NCBI GenBank assembly: GCA_030151925.1
Contig: JASLCY010000373.1
Span: forward strand, 1-7,848
Length of the DNA stretch: 7,848 nucleotides
From: Oligoflexus sp.
Lineage (GTDB): Bacteria > Bdellovibrionota_B > Oligoflexia > Oligoflexales > Oligoflexaceae
Direction: 5' to 3'
Shown in pieces: positions 1 through 6,726 of the stretch. The stretch's first letter is position 1. Every line of letters begins with the position of its first letter. A model generated the notes under the pieces. It was not told where the DNA came from. It did not search any database and saw nothing but the letters and a program-made list of their open reading frames with translations. The position numbers and the translations under genes were made by a program.

Positions 1-802
1 GATCGTCGACGTTCGAGAGCGTCCGGAGCGAGGTTTGCGGACGGTAGCTGTCGCCGCCCGTTCCCAGGAGAACGATGCGGCCATCGCTCAGGTGATCTTG
101 GAAGTGAAAAGGGATCACCTCCTCCCATTGCCAAGGATGAACCGGCAGCAACGAGTGAGTCTGGAGCGAGCGCCCGCTAGCCTCAAGAGCCGCGAAGAGT
201 TTTTCGGCCGCCTCGCGGGACATCGCCGCACGCACCAGCGCTTCCGCATCGAGGCCGGCGGCATGGGATTCGATCAGGCAGGTTTTGTCGACCGCTAACC
301 AGAGCAGTTTGAGCGCCTGGGCGCTTTCGGGCGCGTAGGCCTCGAGATCACGAGCGCTCCAGCCGATGCGGCCTTTGTTCGCCAGCGCCTTGGGATGGCC
401 GTCAAGCAGGCTTTGGCGCTCGACGTCGAGACCTTCCAGCCCGGCTTCGGGAGACGATTGGATTTGCATCGCAAGCGTTACGCGGTCGCTGTAGAGCGTG
501 CGGTACGTTTCTTCGAGAAAAGCCGCCAGCGTGATGTCCGACATGCCGTGCTCGGCCTGGGCATCACGATAGAATTGATCGGCGCGCAAAGGCGCTTCCG
601 GCTCGCGACGCAGGCTGCTTTTATCGATGCGGAGGAAATCCCATACGGTTCGCCAGGCGTTGAAGTGATAACTCACGCCGCTGGCGAGATCGATGCGATA
701 GGCCTGACGGCCCAGGTCCTTGACCTCGAAGACCTGCTCATAGGCCATCTCGCCGATAGCCTTGGCGATAAGATTGCGATTGACGATATTCCAGTCATTC
801 AT
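1..802 (-). CDS. iucC: IucC-type NIS siderophore synthetase, N-terminal part (cut by window edge)
   Basis: ATP-dependent, NRPS-independent siderophore (NIS) synthetase. In aerobactin, IucC joins the second N6-acetyl-N6-hydroxylysine to the citryl half-product made by IucA; RhbF does the equivalent step in rhizobactin 1021. It acts in the cytoplasm. I translated the frame by hand: 267 codons without a stop, open at the left edge. The N-terminus (NDWNIVNRN, YEQVF), the motif GHPKALANKGRIGW (residues 135-148), YAPE (156-159), LPVHPWQW (219-226) and SLRTLSN (258-264) resemble E. coli IucC as I remember it. IucC is about 580 residues, so just under half is visible; the C-terminal HxQN and RDxxG nucleotide-site motifs would lie beyond position 1. 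The ATG at 802 overlaps the acetyltransferase stop by 8 bases, and only a weak GAG lies upstream, so translation is probably coupled. RhbF-type function cannot be excluded. The family call is very secure; the exact substrate is not. Confidence 0.95.
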   Translation of the reverse strand, partial: MNDWNIVNRNLIAKAIGEMAYEQVFEVKDLGRQAYRIDLASGVSYHFNAWRTVWDFLRIDKSSLRREPEAPLRADQFYRDAQAEHGMSDITLAAFLEETYRTLYSDRVTLAMQIQSSPEAGLEGLDVERQSLLDGHPKALANKGRIGWSARDLEAYAPESAQALKLLWLAVDKTCLIESHAAGLDAEALVRAAMSREAAEKLFAALEASGRSLQTHSLLPVHPWQWEEVIPFHFQDHLSDGRIVLLGTGGDSYRPQTSLRTLSNVDD

Positions 803-1445
803 GGGTCGTGCTCAGGTAACTATAGTAATCTTCCCGCCGGCAGGCGAGCAGCGCTGCGCGTTTGTGCGGGAAGTCGAATTCATAGAGCTTCTTCCAGTAA
901 GGGAACTCCTGGAGGTAATGCAGGAGCGGGACGTTGTCCGCGCGCGGCTCGGCGAGCAGGGTGCCGGTGCGCGGCTCGTCCTGGAAGAGGTAATCGCTGA
1001 TCGCTTCGACGAAGACCTGGAAATAGTCGCGGCCCAGGTGCTTCTTGTTGCCGATCAGGAAGTGGAAGCCGCGATCGTAGAGTTCGCAGGGATAATAAGG
1101 GCCGAGGCGGTCTTCCATAGCCCAATAGACTTCATAATAGCCCGAGGGCTCGCCGTCCACCGAGGCGATGACGGGCACGCTGTGAGGATCGGCGTGGATC
1201 TTCTCGAGATAGGCCTTGAGCTCCTCGCGCGATTGGTTGAGTTCCCAGAAACGGTAGACGCGCCTCTGGTTGTGCCACTCATGGAAGACCTCGAGATGCT
1301 TCTCTAGGTCGAGGATCTCGAAACGCACGGTTTTGCCGATGAGCGGGAAAAAACGTTCATATTGGACGCCATGCAGGCCCGAGGGCCGCAGAGGATGTCT
1401 TACGGCGCCCGTCGTCGTCCATGCTTCCGCCTGAAGGTTCATCAT
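795..1445 (-). CDS. IucB/RhbD-type siderophore hydroxylamine N-acetyltransferase
   Basis: GNAT-fold acetyltransferase of the siderophore-biosynthesis family (IucB, RhbD, AlcB-like; related to MbtK). It would transfer an acetyl group from acetyl-CoA to the N-hydroxy-amine of hydroxylysine or hydroxy-diaminopropane, making the hydroxamate that binds iron. The protein has 216 residues. Family hallmarks in order are HEWHNQRRVYRFW (55-67), YYEVYWAMEDRLGPYY (103-118), DRGFHFLIG (124-132), DEPRTGTLLAEPRADN (156-171) and EFDFPHKRAALL (189-200). By analogy with the pair proposed for MbtK, His128 and Asp170 are the candidate catalytic residues. E. coli IucB is about 315 residues, so this is the short single-domain form, closer in size to RhbD. 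The start is well supported: AAGGAG sits 7 bases before the ATG at 1445, and that ATG overlaps the stop of the IucA-type gene by 4 bases (ATGA). Lysine versus diaminopropane as the amine substrate cannot be decided here. Confidence 0.93.
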   Translation of the reverse strand: MMNLQAEAWTTTGAVRHPLRPSGLHGVQYERFFPLIGKTVRFEILDLEKHLEVFHEWHNQRRVYRFWELNQSREELKAYLEKIHADPHSVPVIASVDGEPSGYYEVYWAMEDRLGPYYPCELYDRGFHFLIGNKKHLGRDYFQVFVEAISDYLFQDEPRTGTLLAEPRADNVPLLHYLQEFPYWKKLYEFDFPHKRAALLACRREDYYSYLSTTHE

Positions 1446-3235
1446 AGGTTATCTCCTTGCCGCTGTGTGTAGAGCGGGTTCTTGATCGCACGATAGATGG
1501 CGAAGGGGTTTTCGCTGGTGTTCTCGTTGAGGCCGGTGATGGAGCAAAGGAAGTTGCCTTTGTGCATCAGCTCGGGACTATGCAAGAGATGGTCGAGGCA
1601 CAGAGGGTCGCGCGGATCCCTCGCCCGCAGTTCCCTGATCTTGCGGCGAAGTTGCTCGAGATAAACGGCATCCTCTTCGCCGGTCGCCTTCGCAAGCGTG
1701 GTCACCACGTTGAACGTCGCGTTGATCACGAGGTAATAGACGAAGAGAACCAAGGCCTTATCGCCCGGCAGGATATTGCCGTTCTCAAGCGCCATCGAAG
1801 GCACGTCGCGTTTAAGGATCTCATACGCGAACTCGCTGTAACCCGTTCCCTGGCAATCCCGGAAGTAGAGCGAACGAGGGAGGGAGTCCTTAAGCCCTAC
1901 GACGATATTCTGCTGATGGGCGCCGAGGAGAATGCCGTATTGCGCCTGAGCCATGAATAGAGGTTCCAGCACCACATCGAGGTAACGTTCGAACCAGATC
2001 CGGGCCGCGGCCTTGGCATCAAGCCGGTGCGCATGGCCGTAAGTTTTGATGGAGCGGGCGATCAGGGTGTCTTCAGCGAAGGGCGAATCCTGAGTCAGGC
2101 TCGCGAGCACCACGGGCGTTTCATCCTGGATGGAGGCGAAGGGATTCTCCCGAGCGATCGCTATCGATTCCTCGATGATCTCGCCTCGGCTGTCGCGGAC
2201 GCAGCGATAGGCCGGCTCATAGAGGACGTGGAAGTTCGGCTGTTCTTCGAGCAGGCGCTGGCCGTGCGCGGTGGCGAAGACCTCGTGCACCTGCAAGCCG
2301 CGTTCGACTTCGCGAACCATGAGGCTGCGGATCGAGTTGGTGAGTTTTACGTTCAAAGACGTTTTGATCATGAACGGCGACTCGGGGCGCGCTATCGCCC
2401 GGACCGAGCTCGTGGGGAACCAATCCTCGCCGTGCTCGCCGAGGGCTTTGATGAGGCCTGCTGCGATCTGCGCTGCAAAACGCGGCAGATTCTGCAGATA
2501 ACGGGCTTGCCACGGGTTCATGGGAAGCAGCTTGAATTCCGTGCCGCTCCATTCTTTCTGCAGATCCCTGAGCGACGCGTCGCTGGCCATAAGCTCCTCG
2601 ACCCAGTCGCGCCCGGCGAAGGCTGCCGAAGTTCCGTCATGGAGTATGCTCCTATGCACGGCGAACCAGGCCAGCGGGAAACGGCCGGCATATTCAGGCC
2701 CGTAGCGTTTCCTTTCATCTTCCGAGAAACCTTCGCGGCTCTTCGGGTTCGGATGAAAGGAATGCCCTATGACCAGGTACTGCTCACCGGCGACAAAACC
2801 CTCCGGGAAATGCGCGGTATCCTGAAGCTCCTCGCGTCTGGCGTCGAGGACTTCGGTCAGGACGAGCTTGCTCTCGCGCACGCGGCCGAGGAAGACGGCT
2901 TTCGCCGCGTCTGAGCCGAGTTGGAGATGACCCACGAGGCGGCTCGCGAACTCTTCGAAGCTCAGCGAATGATAGACACCATCCTGCTCGACAGAAGCCG
3001 GGTAAGCAAAAGTATGGCGGCCGAGGCTCGAATAAAAAGTCACGGGCGCATAGAGTGTTGCTCCGGCGATGGGGATGCGTATCGCCCAAGGCGCGGGGCT
3101 ATCGAGTTCGGGCGGGCAGGGGACCTTCGTCCAATCGTCCCATTCGCGAAGCAGGGAATTCAAAAAGCAAGTCAGCGAGGCCCTCTCGGCGTAATAGGCC
3201 GTGGAACGTGAAGGGTTAGGCTCGAGAGCGGACAT
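1442..3235 (-). CDS. iucA: IucA-type NIS siderophore synthetase
   Basis: ATP-dependent NIS synthetase that activates citrate as an adenylate and condenses it with the first hydroxamate amine, as IucA does in aerobactin and RhbC in rhizobactin 1021. It acts in the cytoplasm. The 597 residues match the usual full length of roughly 575-600. Motifs seen in order are CFLNSLLRE (23-31), GHSFHPNPKSREGF (157-170), NPWQ (240-243), TSSVRAI (275-281) and KTSLNVKLTNSIRS (291-304). These are followed by the nucleotide/metal-site motifs AHQQN (439-443) and RDCQG (459-463), then KGNFLC (559-564) and NENTSENP (570-577). Several align readily with E. coli IucA from memory. No key motif is missing. GGAGGAA stands 7 bases before the ATG at 3235. 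The start overlaps the transporter's 3' end by 20 bases, and the gene's TGA overlaps the next ATG, so it sits within one coupled transcript. RhbC-like activity is the main alternative. Confidence 0.95.
   Translation of the reverse strand: MSALEPNPSRSTAYYAERASLTCFLNSLLREWDDWTKVPCPPELDSPAPWAIRIPIAGATLYAPVTFYSSLGRHTFAYPASVEQDGVYHSLSFEEFASRLVGHLQLGSDAAKAVFLGRVRESKLVLTEVLDARREELQDTAHFPEGFVAGEQYLVIGHSFHPNPKSREGFSEDERKRYGPEYAGRFPLAWFAVHRSILHDGTSAAFAGRDWVEELMASDASLRDLQKEWSGTEFKLLPMNPWQARYLQNLPRFAAQIAAGLIKALGEHGEDWFPTSSVRAIARPESPFMIKTSLNVKLTNSIRSLMVREVERGLQVHEVFATAHGQRLLEEQPNFHVLYEPAYRCVRDSRGEIIEESIAIARENPFASIQDETPVVLASLTQDSPFAEDTLIARSIKTYGHAHRLDAKAAARIWFERYLDVVLEPLFMAQAQYGILLGAHQQNIVVGLKDSLPRSLYFRDCQGTGYSEFAYEILKRDVPSMALENGNILPGDKALVLFVYYLVINATFNVVTTLAKATGEEDAVYLEQLRRKIRELRARDPRDPLCLDHLLHSPELMHKGNFLCSITGLNENTSENPFAIYRAIKNPLYTQRQGDNL
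1453..1458 (-). promoter_or_regulatory. Ribosome binding site of the acetyltransferase
   Basis: On the minus strand the sequence reads AAGGAG, then 7 bases, then ATG at 1445. It is one of the two strongest Shine-Dalgarno matches in the window. It lies inside the last codons of the IucA-type gene and fixes the first of two adjacent ATG codons as the start. Confidence 0.8.
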
Positions 3236-4448
3236 GAGACTCTTCCTCCAGGGTGTTCAAAGGTTGGGGACGACTCGCGTAGAGACGAGGAATCAGGACT
3301 AAGAGAGCGACGCAGGCCGCGAGATTGATCCAAAACGGGAAGCGGGCTGAAACCATCAACCCGAGGGAGCTGAGGCCGCCCCCCATGGCATAACCCAGCG
3401 TGTGGGCGACGCTGAGAGCGCCCGCGCCTTCGCCTTGCCGACTGCCGCTGAGGTAGCTCATAAGGCTCGTATAGGAGGGCGTGAGCAGGGCGATGCCGAG
3501 CGACATGAACAGTACCGCAACGTAGAGGACTTCCAGGCGCTCGAAGGCGAGCATGAGCGCGCAGCCGCCGCTCAGCGCCAGCACTCCGGACGGTAAAGAG
3601 CCTTGCCAAGGATTGCGAAGCTTTGTTCGCATTCCGAACTGGACGGCTACGGTCGTCAGGGCCGCGAGGATGAGGAGGCGGGACATTTGATGTGAAGCCC
3701 CTTCCGCCGTCAGATGATAAACGCTCTTCAAATAAGCGCCGAGCGACGATTGCAGCAGCCCGAGGAAGATCGTGGTGAATAGCGCGAAGAGCACGACGGC
3801 TCGTTTATCGCGGCCTTCGGGCCAGAGATGAGACAGCGCTCTCCGGTGCTTTATTTCGACTTCGGCCTCGGGAACGGCATGAGGCAGTCGCGGCGAGAAC
3901 GCCATCAATCCTAGAAACGCCGCGCTCAAAGCGGCGAGGAGATAGAGCGGTGAAGCGCTGACGATCGTGAGGCCGAGCACCGGACCGATGAAGCGTCCCA
4001 TGTTCAGGAACATGCTATAGGTCGCTGCCGCCTTGGTTTTTTCCGCGCTCGCCCCGAAATCGAGCGCCAGCGCCTGCGCTACGGGAATCAGCCCGCTGGC
4101 GACGAGGCCGTAGAAAATACGGCTTGAAAGCAAGATGCCGAAGTTCACCTGCGGGTTGGCCCGCCACGGCGAGAGCAGGAGGATGAGAGCGAGCAGCGAC
4201 AGCAGGCAGCCGCCTTGCGTGATGCGCAGGATGCGGGCGCGGCCGACCCTATCGCTCTTCAGAGCCCAGAAGGGCCCGCCCCACAAAAAGAGGAAGGAGC
4301 CCACGGAGAAACAGAGCACCACTTGCGAGAGGCTTAACCCCAACTTCTCGGCCAGGATCGGATACATGACGAAGAGCAGCGCTTGGCTGGCGCTGAAGAG
4401 ACCGCAGCTTCCGTAAGCGGTCCACTGGGCTTGGCGAAGATGGGGCAT
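3216..4448 (-). CDS. MFS transporter, probable siderophore exporter
   Basis: Major facilitator superfamily inner-membrane protein of 410 residues with about 12 hydrophobic segments. A central loop of roughly residues 186-217 is rich in charged residues and separates two six-helix halves. A motif A-like stretch, GGPFWALKSDRVGRAR (57-72), follows the second helix. GRFIGPVLG (151-159) resembles the motif C of drug/proton antiporters, which favours export. MFS proteins next to NIS synthetase genes (AlcS in the alcaligin cluster, ShiF beside aerobactin genes) are known or thought to export the siderophore, so I infer that role here; uptake of the ferric complex is possible. Start choice: ATG codons at 4526 and 4469 lie inside the receptor gene without a ribosome site, whereas the ATG at 4448 has AAGAG 7 bases upstream and lies 10 bases after the receptor stop. 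The TAA at 3218-3216 falls 18-20 bases inside the IucA-type gene. Confidence 0.88.
   Translation of the reverse strand: MPHLRQAQWTAYGSCGLFSASQALLFVMYPILAEKLGLSLSQVVLCFSVGSFLFLWGGPFWALKSDRVGRARILRITQGGCLLSLLALILLLSPWRANPQVNFGILLSSRIFYGLVASGLIPVAQALALDFGASAEKTKAAATYSMFLNMGRFIGPVLGLTIVSASPLYLLAALSAAFLGLMAFSPRLPHAVPEAEVEIKHRRALSHLWPEGRDKRAVVLFALFTTIFLGLLQSSLGAYLKSVYHLTAEGASHQMSRLLILAALTTVAVQFGMRTKLRNPWQGSLPSGVLALSGGCALMLAFERLEVLYVAVLFMSLGIALLTPSYTSLMSYLSGSRQGEGAGALSVAHTLGYAMGGGLSSLGLMVSARFPFWINLAACVALLVLIPRLYASRPQPLNTLEEESHVRSRA
3243..3249 (-). promoter_or_regulatory. Ribosome binding site of the IucA-type gene
   Basis: The minus strand reads GGAGGAA followed by 7 bases and the ATG at 3235. It lies within the coding sequence of the upstream transporter. 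It supports the 597-residue start and independent ribosome loading in addition to coupling. Confidence 0.8.
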
Positions 4449-4455
4449 AAACTCA

Positions 4456-4460
4456 CTCTT
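4456..4460 (-). promoter_or_regulatory. Ribosome binding site of the MFS transporter, decides its start
   Basis: AAGAG on the minus strand overlaps the receptor's TAA stop and is followed by 7 bases and ATG at 4448. The two upstream in-frame ATGs (4526, 4469) have no comparable purine-rich element, so 4448 is preferred. The match is modest. Confidence 0.5.
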
Positions 4461-6726
4461 AGTAGACATAGTCGAAGACCAAGGCGATTCTCCGGCCTTC
4501 GGCAGGAGCTCCTGATGCCTCGCCATAGGTATACTCGGCCCATTGATGGAACAGAGTCTTGTAACGGCGGTTCAGGAGGTTGGTGATCTGCGTTTTGAGG
4601 CTCGCTTTATCGCTCCAGGCATAAATGAAGCCGCCGTCCATGACGAAGTATTCGCCGAGGTCGAGCGCGCCCTTCTTATCGTTGGGAGTCAGATCATCTT
4701 CGCGGTTGTAAGGCGCGACATGCGTACCGATCAGGTTCACGCGCGCATGCTCGTTGAAGACGTAATCGGCCGTCGCGGTCGTCTTGGGAGGAGAGACTTC
4801 GAGGCCCGAGAGCGCGGCCCAACCCGGGCCGTTCGCGCGGCGAGCTTCGCCTTTGGCGCGCGCGTGGCTGAGAGTCAGGGTCAAAGCATCGGTCGGCCTC
4901 ACGCCGGTATCGATCTCGAGGCCGTAGATCCTTTTCTTGAGGTTGAGGAGGTCGACGGTGAAGTCGGAGTTGAACTGGTAGACCTTATCCGACTGGTTGT
5001 AGAAGAGCGTCGCGCCGCCGAAGAAACGGTCGATCGACCCGCGCCAGCCGGTTTCGTAACTGGTGGTCTTGATCGCCGCGAGATCGAGGGAGCTTACGGT
5101 CGTGGAATCGATCGCCAGGCCGAAGATCGGGCTGATAGTCGGGACGAGGCTGTTCGGCGAGACCGCGTCGCGGAGAAGGCGCGCGGTATCACCGAGCTCA
5201 TAGCCCTGCGAGAAGTTCACGAAAGCCTGCTGCCGAGGCGTGATATCGTAGGTGAAGCCGAGGTTCGCAGCCCAGGCATCGTAATCGAGGTCGCCGCCTT
5301 TGAAGTTCTTCGGGACGAAGTTCTGCGGCAGGCTCGCGGTGGTTCCGGCAGGAACGCGACCCAGGCCTTCCATCTGCGCGATACCCGCATAAATAATAGG
5401 CCAGTTCTTGGCGATGGCGGTTTCCAGCGGCGGAGTGAAATCGTGGACGTCCTGATTGATGCGTTCATAACGCAGGCCGAGTTTGCTGTGGAGCTGGTCG
5501 GTCCACGAGGTCTTCATCTGCGCGAAGAGGGCCGCAGTTTTCGTATCGATGACGGGACCGTAATCGTAGTCGGCGGATTTCCCGGTATAGATCTTGCCGT
5601 TGCTGATCTCGTAACGCAGCTGGTCGTAACTATGAGCGCGCTCCTTGCCTTTGTTGAGTTCGAGGTCGAGGCCCCAGGCGAGTTCGGTGCGCATCGGCAG
5701 GGAGGTCTGCACCACGGCCTTGAGGCCGGAGACTTCCGCTTTGGAAGTCGATTGGTTGACGATCGGCGCGGGAACGGTCAACGCAAAAGGGAAGAAGGTG
5801 AGCTCACGATCACGATAGTAACCGAGCAGCGACAGTTTCTGCCCGAGGAATTCGGAGTCTTCGTAACGCAGGGAGATCTGCTTCCGTTTGGAGGAAGGCT
5901 GCTGGTCCAGCTGCAAGCCCGACTCCGCCCGATAAGGGTTGAGGACCACGGCGTAATCCGAATCCTGCTCCTCGGTGAAATATTCGAAACTCGCTTCCGT
6001 GAAGCTATGCGGCGTCAGGTTATAACGAGCCTTGAGGAGGGCATCGTAGGTATCGGTATCGTTGCGGCTCGTTTGCGCCGGTTCGGGCGGGATTTGATGG
6101 CCTTCCGCGTCGAAGCTGTTCTTGCGCCATTCTCCGCCGACGCTCGCGAGGTACTGGAAGGAGCCGAGCGTTCCGGATACCGATTGCTGAAGGTTGTAGG
6201 TCTGGCTCGAACGGGCGAGCGGTTTGGTATTGAATGAGGTCCCGAGCCAGGACTCGGACGTGGCGGGATCGCTCGAATAACCCTTGGTGATGATGTTGAT
6301 GATGCCGCCCGGAGCGCCGGCGCCATAGATCGCGTTGGCGCCGGAGACCACCTCGATGCGTTCGATCGTCTCGACCTTGATGTTGTTCAACTGGCGAGAG
6401 ACCTGGCGGTTCTCGTTCTGCGGGATGCCGTCGATCAGGATCAGCACGTCGCGGCCTTGCAGGGTCTGGCCGAAGTTCGACACGCTTTCGGTCGGCATGC
6501 CGAAGCCGGGTACGGCCTTGCCGAGGAGCGTGCCCAGGTTCTGGCCCGGAGCGTCGTATTTTTCGATCTCGGCCTTCTCGAGGATCGTGACGCTCGCGGG
6601 CGTCTCCTCGATCGCGTCGTCGGTCCGGGTCGCATAGACCGTCTTATGCTCGGGCAGTTCCTGAGCTTTCAGAGTCGGGCTGATTCCCATCAATATAAGG
6701 GAGAGGGCTGTTGGCCTTTTGTTCAT
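4459..6726 (-). CDS. iutA: IutA-type TonB-dependent ferric-siderophore receptor
   Basis: Outer-membrane receptor that would bind the ferric citrate-hydroxamate complex and move it into the periplasm using TonB-ExbB-ExbD energy. The 755 residues are close to IutA (about 730). A signal peptide spans residues 1-21 (KR, then a hydrophobic run, likely cleavage LKA|QE). A likely TonB box is TVYAT (29-33). The plug domain follows with NFGQTLQGRDVLILIDG (84-100), SRQLNNI (110-116), ERIEVVSGANAIYG (122-135) and GGIINIITKG (140-149). The rest is the 22-strand barrel, with IutA-like pieces such as FLGQKLSLLGYYRD, RQQAFVNFSQGYEL and KKRIYGLEID, ending in an aromatic residue (FDYVY). The start at 6726 is chosen because it gives a proper signal peptide and has AAGAGG 10 bases upstream. 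An in-frame ATG at 6927 would add 67 residues read from inside the PepSY gene. The 5' end overlaps the PepSY gene by 83 bases. Ligand specificity is inferred from the neighbours. Confidence 0.94.
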   Translation of the reverse strand: MNKRPTALSLILMGISPTLKAQELPEHKTVYATRTDDAIEETPASVTILEKAEIEKYDAPGQNLGTLLGKAVPGFGMPTESVSNFGQTLQGRDVLILIDGIPQNENRQVSRQLNNIKVETIERIEVVSGANAIYGAGAPGGIINIITKGYSSDPATSESWLGTSFNTKPLARSSQTYNLQQSVSGTLGSFQYLASVGGEWRKNSFDAEGHQIPPEPAQTSRNDTDTYDALLKARYNLTPHSFTEASFEYFTEEQDSDYAVVLNPYRAESGLQLDQQPSSKRKQISLRYEDSEFLGQKLSLLGYYRDRELTFFPFALTVPAPIVNQSTSKAEVSGLKAVVQTSLPMRTELAWGLDLELNKGKERAHSYDQLRYEISNGKIYTGKSADYDYGPVIDTKTAALFAQMKTSWTDQLHSKLGLRYERINQDVHDFTPPLETAIAKNWPIIYAGIAQMEGLGRVPAGTTASLPQNFVPKNFKGGDLDYDAWAANLGFTYDITPRQQAFVNFSQGYELGDTARLLRDAVSPNSLVPTISPIFGLAIDSTTVSSLDLAAIKTTSYETGWRGSIDRFFGGATLFYNQSDKVYQFNSDFTVDLLNLKKRIYGLEIDTGVRPTDALTLTLSHARAKGEARRANGPGWAALSGLEVSPPKTTATADYVFNEHARVNLIGTHVAPYNREDDLTPNDKKGALDLGEYFVMDGGFIYAWSDKASLKTQITNLLNRRYKTLFHQWAEYTYGEASGAPAEGRRIALVFDYVY

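Noticed and set aside
35..1307. Plus-strand open frames at 35-298, 395-1000 and 762-1307.
   Set aside because: They lie opposite the IucC-type and acetyltransferase genes. The minus-strand frames carry recognisable motifs and the plus-strand translations do not.
2027..2914. A 295-codon plus-strand open frame opposite the IucA-type gene, with another at 1457-1960.
   Set aside because: Both are in the codon-aligned antisense frame of a full-length gene with all family motifs. They are by-products of its codon bias.
3172..3609. Minus-strand open frame of 145 codons overlapping the 3' part of the MFS gene.
   Set aside because: It is an out-of-frame arginine-rich translation on the same strand as a clear membrane transporter frame, with no recognisable motif.
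4449..4526. Alternative ATG starts at 4526 and 4469 for the MFS transporter.
   Set aside because: Both lie within the receptor gene without a ribosome site and add a hydrophilic stretch not typical of the family. 4469 remains possible, as it differs by only 7 residues from the chosen start.
4543..6237. A 564-codon open frame on the plus strand, antisense to the receptor gene.
   Set aside because: Its codons line up exactly with the receptor's codons in reverse complement, so it stays open only because the receptor rarely uses TTA, CTA or TCA; it ends opposite a TCA serine codon. The translation is low-complexity (rich in R, E, G, V) and resembles no family I know.
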